DNA from: Zingiber officinale
Taxonomy: Eukaryota; Streptophyta; Magnoliopsida; Zingiberales; Zingiberaceae
Length of the DNA: 64,000 bases
NCBI RefSeq assembly: GCF_018446385.1
Contig: NC_055998.1
Span: forward strand, 70,798,744-70,862,743
Direction: 5' to 3'
Shown here: positions 43,872-55,644 of the stretch, in pieces
How positions within the stretch are numbered: position 1 is the first letter of the stretch
How the letters are laid out: each line of letters starts with the position of its first letter
Position numbers and translations under genes: made by a program
The notes under the pieces: model-generated
What the model was told of the DNA's origin: nothing
The model's input: the letters and a program-made list of their open reading frames with translations, nothing else
Databases searched by the model: none

Positions 43872-46800
43872 ATGGATAAATCCTAGATTTACTTAGATAG
43901 GAGGTCCAAAGAGTATGAGGAGGGTGTGGAACAATTCATTAGAAGTTGTTTGTAGAATCCACATATCGACCCCAATTTAATTCATTGTCCTTGTTGCAAA
44001 TGTATGAATCTTAAAAACGGAGCGATTATGTGGATTCGAGAGCATCTTTACTTCAATGGTTTCAGTAAAAATTATTTGAATTGGATTTGGCATGGTGAGG
44101 CTGCGGAGAAGGATAGATTAAATTCGAGTGTCAACCAAGAGCCAATTGATAATTGTCATGATGATTTTGAAATTGTTAATTTGTGTGAGGCAGCGTATGA
44201 TAACCATACAGAAAATCCAGAAGCATTTATGAAGTTTTTGGAGGAAGCAGAGAAGCCACTATATAAGGGATGCAAACGTTACACAAAGTTGAGTGCACTT
44301 GTAAAACTATACAATACCAAAGCAAGGCATGGGATGAGTGATGCTCTATTTTCAGATCTACTAGCAGATTTTGGGGACATGCTGCCAGATAACCACAATC
44401 TGTCATCGTCAATTTATGAAGCAAAGAAGACGTTGAGTTGTTTGGCTTTGAGTCATGAAAAGATTCATGCTTGTTCCAATGATTGCATCCTTTATAGGAA
44501 ACAATATAAAGACTGCGTAAGCTGCTCGAAATGTGGCTTATCAAGATGGAAGCTAACCAAGAAAAATGTTGAGAAGAAAGGTGTTCCTGCCAAAGTGGTT
44601 TGGTATTTCCCTCCCATACCAAGATTTAAGCGCATGTTTAAATATTTAGAAACTTCCAGAAATTTAACATGGCATGCAGATAGCACAAGAGTTGTTGGTC
44701 AGTTACACCATCCAGTTGATTCACCGTCATGGAAATTGGTGGATCATATGTGGCCCGACTTTGGAAGTGAGGCAAGAAATATTCGCCTGGCACTTGCAGC
44801 CTATGGAATTAATCCTCACAGCAATCTTAGTAGTCGCTACAGTTGCTAGCCAATCATGCTAGCCACATATAATTTGCCTCCACACATGTGCATGAAAAGG
44901 AAATTCATCATGCTAACGATGCTCATTTCAGGGCCGAAACAACCTGGAAACGATATCGACGTCTACCTTGAGGTTCTGGTTGATGATTTGCAACTGTTGT
45001 GGGAAGGAGTTGATGGAGTTTATGATGCTTATCGAAGGGAGGTTTTCACTCTTAAAGCAGTTCTTTTATGGACCATCAACGACTTTCCTGCATATGGTAA
45101 CCTTAGTGGTTGTACTACACATGGTTATTACGCATGCCCAATATGTGGTGAGGATACTTATGTAAAGCACTTACAAAATGGGAAGAAAATGTCATTTGCT
45201 GGGCATAGATGATTCCTACCACGATTTCATCCATATCGGAGGCAAATAAAGGAGTTTAATGGCATGGAGGAACTTGGTGAAGCAGGTAGGCCATTATCTG
45301 GAATTAAGTTGTTTGACAAGCTTTCAGACATAACATGTGAGTTTGGAAAGAAAACAAGTGTGAAGGGGAAAATAAGGAAAAAAGCAAAGGAGAATATTGT
45401 GGAAGACATTGAAGAAGAAAAGTATGTTGGAGCTACAAATTTCAGTAAATGTTGGAAGAAGAAGTCAATTTTTTTCAATCTTCCATACTGGAAATACCTA
45501 CATGTTAAGCATTGTCTCGATGTTATGCACATTGAGAAAAATGTTTTCGAGTCTTTGATTAATACTTTGAAACATCAAGGGAAAAACCAAGGACAATGCG
45601 GCAGCTAGGTTGGACATGGTTCAGATGGGAATTAGGCCTCAATTCGTTACTAAAATTGGTGAGAAAAGAACATATCTACCTCCTGCAGCATGCTCATTCA
45701 CAAAAAATGAGAGATTACAAGTATGTAGGTCATTAATGGATATAAAAGTTCCGGAAGGTTTCTCATCAAACATGAAGAATCTTGTCTGCATGGATGAGAT
45801 GAAGCTGAGTAGCTTGAAATCACATGATTCTCATGTTATAATGCAGTACTTCCTGCCAATAGTCATACGTAATTCTCTGCCAAAATATGTTAGATATGCT
45901 GTCATAAGATTATGCTTCTTCTTCAAAGATATTTGTTGCAAGATTATCGATATAGCCAAGTTAGATAAGCTGCAATCTGACTTGATCATTACACTCTGCT
46001 TATTGGAGCAGTATTTCCCCCCTTCTTTCTTCGATATCATGCTCCACTTATTAGTTCATCTTGTTCGTGAAGTCCAATTATGTGGACTAGTCTACTTCAG
46101 ATGGATGTACCCATTTGAAAGATGCATGAAGGTGTTAAAAAGTTACGTATGCAGTCGAAAATATCCGGAAGGTTGCATTGTTCGAAGATATGCAGCAGAA
46201 GAAGCAGTTGAATTTTGTTCAGAATATCTCAATGACCTTGATCCTGTTGGGGTCCCTAAATCACTACGTGACCCAAACGCAAGCATTCCTAGATTCTCAG
46301 CAAGCAATTCATCAATCATCGTCCAACAAATTGATCTCCAACAAGCACACTTGACTGTTCTTGAAAATATAGAAGAAATATCTCCATATATTATGTAAGT
46401 GTACTGCATAACTAATAATTATATGTACTTGGCAGTCCATATGTATTCATGAAAATAAAACTTTAGAAGTAAAATTCTTCAGTGAACACAAATCCTTCTT
46501 GAAGAAAATGTTTCCCAAGAAACAGAAAGATGCAAGGTGGATACAAGATGCTCATAATAAGAGGTTCATTGACTGGTTTCGTGCAAAGGTGATGTAGAAG
46601 ATGCTAACATACAATATTTGTTAATCATTGTTTTGATCACACTAATTAATAGGAATGCATGTCAGGTGGCTGCTGAAATCGATAGTTGCAATGGTGGAAT
46701 GACATCGTCATTGAGATGGCTGGCCCATGGACCACGTGTGCGAGTCTTAAAGTGTGATAGCTATGTCATAAATGGCAATTTATACCAAACAAAAGAGCGG

Positions 46801-47298
46801 GATGATGAGAAAGTTTGTCAAAACAGTGGTGTTTCTCTACTTGCCAACACGATGCTTGTTTGTAGTGCCAAAGATAAGAATCCCGTGTTAGAGAATGTGA
46901 CTTTTTATGGAGTTATTGAAGAGATATGGGAACTAGACTATCATCAATTTCAAGTTCCTCTTTTCAAGTGTGCATGGGTATCAAATGACAAAGGAATACA
47001 ATACAATGATGAATGTGGCTTCACCTTAGTTAATCTGAACAAACGAGGCCACCAGAAGGATGAATTTGTGCTTGCAAGTCAAGTTAGACAAGTATTTTAT
47101 GTTGCTGACCCACTGAACAAAGGGTGGTCAATAGTGCTTCAAGTTCCAAATAGATGTTACGAGGGAGAAGAGGATCTTTGGACCAGAATTCCCGAAGCTC
47201 GACCAATTGATAATGTTGATATTCATTGTATTCCTACACATGAAGGATACTTTAGATCTTCTAAAGAGGGTTTCTTTGTAACAAACAAGAAAAAATGA
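43872..47298 (+). pseudogene. TNP2-type CACTA transposase, inactivated
   Basis: Reading order: MDKS start with the CPCCKC cluster of the transposase-associated domain (43,872-44,090); TNP2 core (Transposase_21) with KQYKDCVSCSKCG, SGPKQPGNDIDVYLEVLVDD, CTTHGYYACPICGEDTY and CLDVMHIEKNVFESL (44,480-45,560); DUF4218 region (45,610-46,398), including FPPSFFDIMLHLLVHLVREV and WMYPFERCMKVLKSYV; and, after two introns, DUF4216 (CAWVSNDKGIQYNDECGFTL, about 46,970). Damage: TAG at 43,884, TAG near 43,962, TAG 44,847 (a Trp position), TGA 45,210 (an Arg position), and a +1 shift near 45,580. It would cut and paste the element in the nucleus; this copy cannot. Frame is otherwise kept for about 3 kb, so it died recently. 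Confidence 0.9.
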
Positions 47299-47475
47299 TG
47301 TTTTCCACTTTTATGTCATCTGCATTAATATTTATTATTTTTACTAGTATTATTTTTACTTGTTCGTATATGTTAATGTTATTATTTGTATCACGTCTTC
47401 TTTTATTATATTATCACTGCAGACTTTATATACCATTATCTCATCATTTATTTTCCTATATGCAGGGAAAAGAAA

Positions 47476-49545
47476 AATGCGTCCTAAAAAACAACGAAAA
47501 ATAGCAAAATATAATGAGCCACGTGTAGTTGAGGACACCGAACTACACCAAGATGCTGATGGGTTAGTAGCTGCAGAGCTATGAGGAGAGACTGAAATAG
47601 AAGAACCTCCTATTACTGGGCTGAAGAAGACTCGGGGGCCTACATCAATGTGCAGACTTATTGCTGCAGCAAGATGGGGAAAAAAGTCGACGATTGAATA
47701 TGATGACATGGGACGACCTGTGTACAATCAAAATGGGAAGGCACTACAATCTTTCATAGGCTCTATTGTTAGATCCATGGTGCCTATTAACATAAAGTCA
47801 TGGCCCACTGTTCCAAAGAACATGAAACAGAAAGTGTGGGAAGAAATATCGGTGAGTATAATCCAATAATACACTTCCTTATGAGATTGCTTATGTTTTT
47901 TTTTCATTGTGATTTTTTCAATATACAAACTGATAGCAATTACTGCTGTGTGTTATAGAATATCTTCGACTTAGCACCTCAAAGCAAGGCGGCAGTGATG
48001 AGTTCAGCAAGCCAGAAATGGAGAGACTTCAAAAACAAACTCAACAGTAGGTTTGTCTGGCCATATAGAGATAATCCTGAAAAACTGAGGTCACCACCGG
48101 AGCAGTATCAGATCCCATCTGCAATTTGGAAAGCTTTTGTCGATGAGAGGCTACATCCATCTTGGGAGGTACTTGATGATATTATCATGTTATATTTAAA
48201 TTATTATATGCACCAAGATTTAAAACATTTAGGGCATTTAATTAACAAAATGAAGTTCTGTACAGCAGGAATATATATAATAAGTTCATGTACAGCAGGA
48301 ATATATATAATAAGTTCATCATACTCCATCCTATTGTTTTTAAATTCTAGCCATTCTTCTAAAAATTTACTTTTTTTTTACGTGACAGAGGTCACTCATG
48401 AAAAACAAAAGGAACGGGCGAGCAATTGCAAGTATCATCACAAAATGTCTCGCAAGGGTTACATTGGATTGGAGACTGAATTGGTAATCCATGGAACATT
48501 ATATTATCCTTTTCATGTAGTACCTCATGTTTTATATGATCGTTTTTTGGAATTATAGAGGCAGAGAAAAATATTCAGGGAGGATGAGGAAGTTGATAGG
48601 TCATTCCTTTGCCGTAAGGCCCGCGAAGACAAATCCGGAAACATCACAAATACAGAGACTGCTGAAGTTGCTGAAAAAATTGTATTATTTTAGTTTTATT
48701 TTGAGTTCATTCATAATAAGTGAAAAAAGTGTCTTCATTGGATATTTAATGTTACCTCCATATTTTTAGGACGATTTGTTGGACAAAAAAAAGAGGGGAA
48801 AGTTCATATCTTCTGGAAGCAATGACGTATTAACTACTGCATTAGGGAGCCAAGAACCTTACGGAAGGGTTAGAGGTGTAGGGGGATTTGTGAAGCCCCA
48901 AGTCTACTTCAAAACTCCAAGGAAGAAGAGGGAGTTGGTGTCAAAGGCTTTGGCTGAAAACTTTAAAGAGCAAGCGGAGGAAACAAAGAGTTTGAAAGCT
49001 GAAGTTGAAAAACTGAAGGCTCTTCTTGCTCGATTTATGCCAGAAATAAGTGATCGAGTTTCTGAACGTGTAGCATCTAACAAGTCATCGCACATGGCAG
49101 TTCAAATATTGGAAGATGATGTGGAAGTTTTTGAATGCGACAATTCATTCAATGAGGTTTTGTATTATATTTGGTACATTAAATTTGTTTCCTAATTTCA
49201 GATATTAAAAGATAATATCTTATTGTTCAGGGGAAAAAATGTCATTTGGCTCTGAAGAATAAGGGGAATGTGGTGGCATATGGCACGATAGTATCCGACG
49301 GAGGCCCAAATGTAATGCTGCACAATGCTCCACTTGGGGAAGGCAACTTAAAGGTGTATGTTGATGTTGTTTTACAGGAGGAAGCGGAGCTTCCAATTCC
49401 TCTTAAGTCGGGACAAACAGTAATGGTAGATGTTGTTGGAACTGTGGTTGGCTGGCCAAAAGAATTGGTGATATTTCCGACGATAAAGGTATTTTCAGTT
49501 CACTTTTCTGTTGCTATAGTTATATATTTTGCTACAATTATTTAA
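47476..49545 (+). CDS. Second CACTA gene, Transposase_24-like part with coiled coil
   Basis: Exons separated by AT-rich introns encode a basic start (KKQRKIAKYNEPR), KKTRGPTSMCRLIAAARWGK (47,627), WPTVPKNMKQKVWEEIS, MSSASQKWRDFKNKLNSRFV (47,998), IPSAIWKAFVDERLHPSWE, HHKMSRKGYIGLETEL, YGRVRGVGGFVKPQVYFKTP and a heptad stretch EETKSLKAEVEKLKALLARF (48,970-49,030), then GKKCHLALKNKGNVVAYGTI (49,231) onward. This is the order of plant Ptta/En-Spm Transposase_24 proteins, thought to act like maize TNPA in binding subterminal repeats. A TGA after VAAEL (47,584) interrupts the first exon unless splicing avoids it. Exon borders are by eye. Confidence 0.7.
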
Positions 49546-52037
49546 AATTACAGAAAAAAGGAGAAACATGCACCACCATTTGCTATTTTGGAGGTTCCTG
49601 AAAGTTGAAAGTGCTCTACCAATGTCATGCAAGTTTTTGTATTCTTTTGTTGTTAGACTGATGACTGAGGAGGAGACCATTCCTATCGAATTTGATGAAG
49701 CCATGTTTGGACGTAATGTGAGTACATCGTTGTTGAGAGAGGATGTCATGCGCTGTATGGAAATGAGAGAGATAGGGTCCAGGCAAATTTTGGTTTACAT
49801 GGGGTAAGTTATGTCTTATATACAATTCTTCTCTTTGCATGAGTTCATGTCTTAAGTAACCATGTTTTTTATTACTTGAATGCAGTTACTTGTACAAGTA
49901 CTTGAAGGAAACAAACAGGGCTGAGTATATGTCGTTTGTGGATCCCAACAAAATACCAGCCGCTCAAGATGGCAGTACCTCTTCACAACACATTGCTAAT
50001 CAGTTGAAAGCATCAAACGGAGACAGCATATGCCTTATCCCATACAACACTGGGTATATTTTTAATCCCTGCTCAATTCCTAATACATAGTAGCTTAGCT
50101 ATATATTGACAATCGTGCAGGAACCACTGGATCTTGACCGTTATAAACGATGACAAAGATACAATTTATTTGTTGGACTCAATGGGTAATAGGAATCGAG
50201 ATAACGCTTGGAAAACTACAGTGTGCAAGTATGTTTTAGATTATGTAGATTGTGAATAGATTGATTAGCAAATATGAAATAAAATAAGTTCTATTTTTGC
50301 AATGTAGTGGAGTGAGGACGTACCTTTGTATGAGGGGTAATCCAAAACGACCAACTTTCAAACAGTTGACGGTATGTCTTATTGAAAACATGCATTCCTG
50401 ATTCTTATATATTTGGTTTTTCACTTTGCATTAACATTGATTCATTAGGGTAATCTCAAACAACAAGGTTGTGTTGAATGTGGATATTGTGTCATGCGGT
50501 ACATGAAAGAGAATGTGAGGATCTACAGTTGGAGAGGAAGGTGTGTGAATTTCTTCCATTTTGAACAGGAATGCACATACTGAATCAAATCGTTCACACC
50601 CTGCTACTGCTTTCTTCTCATGCTTTGATATGGCTTCTTTCCTTCTTTTTTTTCCTAGCCCTTAGATGACACCCTGTTTATGGTTTTATACAAAACTGTG
50701 TTATGCATAGTTCTATTAGTAGTTGGGAGAAATTAGTAACTGATTTGGGCATGGTTACCTTATAGACCTAATAAACTATTAAATTTCTGCTTACCGATGA
50801 TTGAGAATATAGAAGGCTGTCAAGAAACAACTATTTTTATTTCTAGAGCAGTAGTTACCTTCACAGGATGTGTACCCATCTCCTTGATATGGGACATTAT
50901 TCACTATAGGGCATACACAGAGTCTACCTCTGAAGGTATCCTAAAGAATTCAAATTGACATAATTTATCTAAAATGCAACTTCAAAGCCTATAAACAATG
51001 TGATTAATGACAAAGTACCTTGCAGGCTGTGATATTTAATTTTGGGTGCTGCCAACAACCACCATTTGATTTAAGGCACTCATTTGTTTTAATATCTGAA
51101 AAAAGAATAAAGCAAGCATGAACCACCCACTCATTTTGGCATGCAGTTCAGTAGAAATGAATAGTCATGCAAACCTCCATTCAAGCACACAGGAGGTTCG
51201 GTAGACTCTTTGAATCCTGCACATATAGCTTTCAGCACAACACTCCTCTCTAATTTTCCTTTTTGTGGACAGAAAAGTATAGTCTTGCTATTAGCACTAA
51301 TGTTATAAAATGCTTTTAATTAATACTAGTCATTTGCTAATAACAATGACAAAACCTTTCTAGACACGTGCTTAGTTTAAATCAAATCCAATAGAACCTT
51401 AGGCATCAAAATATAAACTGTATTATGAGTTGAAATTCAGATGTTTTAAGATGAGAGACAAGGGATCATAAGTCATACCTCGATATTGAACATTATTTAT
51501 GACCAAGGTGGGTAGAATACTGACATCTCCACAAGAACCATGCCCAAGCTACCATAAGAAAATGTTCAGCATATCAGCTAGGCTACTTGAAAGATGCAGT
51601 TATCTGTCCACACCGCTAATTCAGTACTTTTGTGTTGTGTGATTATTGAGCAAGTCTCATTGTACAATTTTTTGCTTTTTTGTCATAGTGTATGTGAAAT
51701 TGAGAATGCAATACATTAATTTAATTGAGCATCTAATCACCATGCGATTGGAACTACTAAAACTTAAGGTTCAAAAAACTATTGGATCATTTTTATTGCA
51801 CATTTGATGAAATGTTATTGTTACTATAAGAGTGCATATAACAATACATATTTATTTGTCTTATCATGCTTTTGTTAATTTAATTCATGATTTTTTTGTC
51901 AACTTACTGTGTTTTGATTTAAAGTTTTCAGTTACAAAATATAACATGAAGTTTTCAGTTTTCAGTACTATACGCAGACACAATATGATGAAGTGAGAAT
52001 TGAATGGAGTGAATTTGTGTACTCGTATTTGAAGTGA
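49546..52037 (+). CDS. CACTA ULP1-type cysteine protease part
   Basis: Continues the preceding gene. After a linker ([20 protein letters not shown], 49,680), exons encode CLIPYNTG then [20 protein letters not shown] (from 50,122) and [16 protein letters not shown] (50,461). The family's catalytic residues are present: His 50,125-50,127, Asp 50,176-50,178, Gln at 50,464-50,466 and Cys 50,479-50,481 in VEC-GY. This is the Peptidase_C48 (SUMO protease) pattern. The last exon, [16 protein letters not shown], ends at the TGA 52,035-52,037 after a long intron (about 50,545-51,970). Such domains occur in some plant CACTA and Mutator elements; their role there is unsettled. Confidence 0.75.
50546..51970. 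other. Long intron or spacer in the CACTA ULP1 gene
   Basis: AT-rich, with stops in all frames and no recognisable protein or repeat. It may contain one small exon normally found between the VECGYC exon and the last exon, which I could not place. Confidence 0.5.
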
Positions 52038-52189
52038 ATTGCAGGTTGTGTGAATGAACCAGTACATGTTTTTGGTTTTTTATGGCTTATTTTGATCATA
52101 TTTAGGGAGATTTGTTTTGTATAAATATATGCTGAAATCATGGCTTATTTTCATCAAGGCTTATGAAGTTACCTTTTGTGATGCTCAAA

Positions 52190-52740
52190 ATTACTGAAGT
52201 CTAAAAATAATGAAGTAAAAAGAGAAAAAATACTTCACTTTATTCATAAAATCCGAAGTAAAATCTACTTATAACTTCGAAGCAATACAATTTGTTGCTG
52301 TAAAATAGTATCAACTACTTCGGTTATTACCAAAAATTCCGAAGTAGTTTCTATCTATTACTTCGATCCAGAACGAAGCTAAATGTAATTTAATCGATAA
52401 TTACTTCAGGAATTAACGATATATGACGAAGTAAAAGTAATCCATTACTTCATTTTTAACCGGAGTTAGAGTAGGTATATTACTTCACAACAAATACTAA
52501 ACGATGAAGTCGAAAAGGATTAATTACTTCGGTGTTTTTAAAAACCGACGAAGTTATATGCACTTTTTACTTCGTAATATGTTCGAACCCGACACCCAAT
52601 ACAACTTCGTTTTTTCTAGGCCTACGACTTCGGAGTTTATCCGAAGTAAAATGAATCTGTTTACTACACGCGTGTCTATTTCGGTAAAAACAGGTCTTTT
52701 ACTTCAGGTAATCAACGAAGTAAAACGTCGTTTTTCACAT
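52190..52740. repeat. Right subterminal ACTTCG/CGAAGT repeats
   Basis: Roughly twenty-five copies of ACTTCG or CGAAGT in mixed orientation, many as paired units (e.g. TTACTTCGGT...CGAAGTA). This is more than double the left end. Confidence 0.85.
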
Positions 52741-52744
52741 AGTG

Positions 52745-53703
52745 TAAACCTACAAAAGATATGAGACCTAATAAAATCTAAAACAACTGAAGAATCATCA
52801 GTCCTAGTGGATATGGCCTCCGCCCATTTTGAAACATAATCAATAGCCAAAAGTATATATGTGAAACCAAAAGACACTGAAAATGGACCCATGAAATTAA
52901 TATCCCAAACATCAAAAATGACACAGAACAATAGAGGCTACTAAGGCATCTCATTCCTAGATCCTAAATTCCCAACACATTGGCACCGTTCACCTACCCT
53001 ATAAAATTCAAAGGCATCACGAAATAAGGTGGGTCAATACAAACTAGAATACAACACCTTCCTAGTAGTTCGTTGTGGGACAAAATGCCCCCACAAGTCA
53101 AAGAATGAAAAAAAACCAACACAGAATAAAACTCACCATTTGGTACACAATGTCTACTCACTTGGTCACTATAAAATCCCCACAAATAAGGATCATGCCA
53201 AACATAATATTTAGCATCACTTTTCAACTTATTGGTATGGGCATGTGTGAAATGTATGGGTAAAACCTTAGCAACCAAGTAATTTACAAGATCTGCATAC
53301 CATGGAAGTTTACCTTGCAGTTTTACAAATTGCTCATCTGGAAATGAGTCTACTATGGGTGTAAGCTTCATGTTCCTCTTTATTCTGCTTAGGTGATCAA
53401 CCACTAAGTTCTTCCCGCTCCTATCACGTATCTCTACGTCAAATTCTTAGAGCAAAAGCATCCATCTGATAAGTCATGGTTTTGCCTCTAGCTTCTTAAG
53501 AAGGAACTTAAGTGTTGCATGGTCAGAATAAATCACCACATGAGAACAAAGCAAATATAATCTAAATTTAACTAAAGCAAAAACTAAGGCAAAAAACTCC
53601 TCTATGGTGGTGTAATTTACTTAAGATGAGTCTAATGTTTTTGAGTCATAGTAGATCACATGTGGAGCTCCCTCAACTCGTTGTGCTAAAATTTCCCCAC
53701 TGA
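52745..53703 (-). pseudogene. Tat-like RNase H to integrase, N-terminal part
   Basis: Minus strand from 53,703 down: AQRVEGAPHVIYYDSKTLDS (RNase H), TTIEEFFALVFALVKFRLYL, WLIRWMLLL then a stop, FDVEIRDRSGKNLVVDHLSR (53,390-53,450), DEQFVKLQGKLPWYADLVNY, CHCCP-type region degraded near 53,030-53,100, and [20 protein letters not shown] / [20 protein letters not shown] (52,800-52,910, first catalytic Asp of integrase). It joins 42,629 across the CACTA element. The upstream RT, protease and gag are missing because another element begins at 53,704. Confidence 0.85.
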
Positions 53704-55644
53704 TGTGATAAACTGCAAGTGCACGGTCGTCGTCAAGTAATAAAATTTATAAGTCGATCCCACGAGGATTGAAGATTAAATTCTAGATGGCTTTACACTT
53801 TGAATTTAGATAGACAAAATAGATAAGAGATGATAAGTGTTTGTTTTGAGATTTTCAACTAAAATGTGAAAGTAAAAGAAAGTAAATTGAGGAAGTCCTT
53901 AGTTCAGTGAATGTTCTAGGCCATTGGTTTCATTGTAATGATGAATGTTGTGCTATGAATTTGTTCTTCCCTAGTTCTCTACTTATATGATTGCAAGACA
54001 ATCTAAATTACCACCAAATATCATCCCGTGACTGTGTATCGAAGTACTTCTCCTACCAGTAACCAAGTATGCTATCAAGTGAAGAAGTAATCTAGAGAGT
54101 CTGGATTTTCAATAGAGTACCTCCTTTCACAAGGTCTCCCTTGGGCTTACGTCTCTAGATTACGTAGGTCACTTACGTAGCATATGATTAGGAGAAGCTC
54201 ATTAGGTCAAGTGATAGACTTGTCCATATATAGAATTGTTCTCCCTTAGGAGGTTATGTTCCCTATAGAAGGATAGTTACCTTAGATATTCAACTCCAAA
54301 CAAGTATCCTAAGGCCATGTTGAGCTATATCAGAGCGTACACTCAGAAGAGACAACAAACTATGCATCTATCCAATAAAAATTTAGGTTCATGCTCAGAC
54401 CTAGATATAGACACATAGCAATGTATCTATTACAGAAATAAGATCTAAACATATAAAAATGCAGTCTAGATAGATAAATTCATATCCTTAAAGAAAGTCT
54501 TCTTACAAGCATTTCATCAAACAGAATATATGCATACAAGCTTTATCAAACAAGGAAATTGGTAGTTCAATAGATTTTACAACATCCACACATTATAATT
54601 ACTTCCTACATCCTAGAACAGTTTAAATCTACTCCATAATAGCTAGAAATGTAATCCAAGACTCATAATAACATAAATCCAAGAGGAGGAGGAAATCTTA
54701 TCCTTTGATGTCGAGTTGCACCTTTCGATGCAGATCTTGGCATGTCGACGAGGATGGAGCAGCAGGACAACCTTGGATTGCCCAGACGACACCTTCGGAT
54801 GCAAGAATTTAACCTAGATGGTCTCCTCCGGTCTACCAAACTTCCTCCCTTGTGGAGGAGAAGTGCCCCTCTTATAAAGGTCAGGCACGAGGTAGTCGTG
54901 CCTCTGGGCACGACCAATCCATTCCTTGGGTGTCTAGTTGTGCCATCTGGGATGACCAGAACCAACTTGGCTCTAGTTCTGGGCCCCTGGCCATGCCATA
55001 TGGCACGGCCAAAGCAGAGCTTACTCTGCTTCTTCCTTCTTGGCCATGCTATTTAGCGTGGCTGGACCTTCGAATCTTTGTTTTGGATGAATGGTCGTGC
55101 CACAAGGCACGACCAGGTCCAATTCTGCTATGGAAGTTGGAACAAGCAAGCTCATGATTGTGCCTTTTTTACACGGCTAGTTCTTCAAAATTGTGAATTT
55201 TTTGTCTTTCGGAGGCATGGTCGTGCCTCAGGGCAAGGCCAAACCCAACTCTTCTCTAGAAGTAGGCATGGCTTCCCCTTTTCTTGCATTATTTCTTCTT
55301 CCTAGTAGTGCCATTCGGCATGGCCTGTCTTCATTTGCTTCCTTGGTTATGCCGATGAGAATGGCTACCTTCTGGAACATGACTTGGGCACTCCACTCTT
55401 TCACTTTCCTCACCACAGGGAAGAGATCTTCTTCAAGTGATCTTCTTTTGCATCCTTAAATCTTTTCCCGCTCCAAACTACTCCTGAAAATGATACAAAC
55501 ACCAAGCAAATCTCTGGATGAAAAGTTATAATTATGCTCAAATGAGATAGAAAAGGGTGTAAAAGCATACATCATAGTTAAATGAATACAGAAAGATGTG
55601 CATTAAATGATATAAAATAACATATATAATCTATGGACATTGCA
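53704..55644 (-). repeat. LTR of a second gag-only Tat-like element
   Basis: Starts TGTGATAAACTGCAAGTGCA, equivalent to the TGTTAACGTTCCGCAAGTG starts of the relatives. It ends near GGACATTGCA, followed by CCCCAAACTTAAACC, the decayed polypurine tract. The minus-strand TATA-like TTTATAA is at about 54,872-54,878. It inserted into the RNase H of the pol-bearing element (duplication ACTGA at 53,699-53,703; the partner was not found). Confidence 0.75.
54885..55330. repeat. Variant palindromic array (GTCGTGCC/GGCACGAC) in U3
   Basis: Inverted repeats with core GGTCGTGCC...GGCACGACC. The best is TGGTCGTGCC (55,092-55,101), loop ACAA, GGCACGACCA (55,106-55,115), a perfect 10-bp stem. Others are near 54,896-54,916, 54,990-55,010 and 55,208-55,231. 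Same position relative to the TATA box as in the other LTRs, but a different half-site order. Confidence 0.75.

Larger units (their letters stand above)
42630..52744 (+). mobile_element. CACTA transposon with transposase and ULP1 genes (10.1 kb)
   Basis: Ends CACTATGTGAAAAA and TTTTTCACATAGTG; the outer 29 bases match in inverted orientation with two mismatches. Subterminal regions (42,645-42,870 and 52,190-52,740) are packed with ACTTCG / CGAAGT motifs. It interrupts the integrase codons between CRF and GLP; the target word AAA precedes it and recurs after one extra T on the right. The interior carries a TNP2-type transposase gene and a second gene with Transposase_24-like and ULP1 protease parts, the layout of an autonomous plant CACTA, but the transposase has several disabling mutations. 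Confidence 0.95.

Noticed and set aside
47295..47504. Small hydrophobic frame in the CACTA interior that looks like a membrane peptide
   Set aside because: It lies in AT-rich intergenic or intron sequence between the two CACTA genes and has no supporting context.
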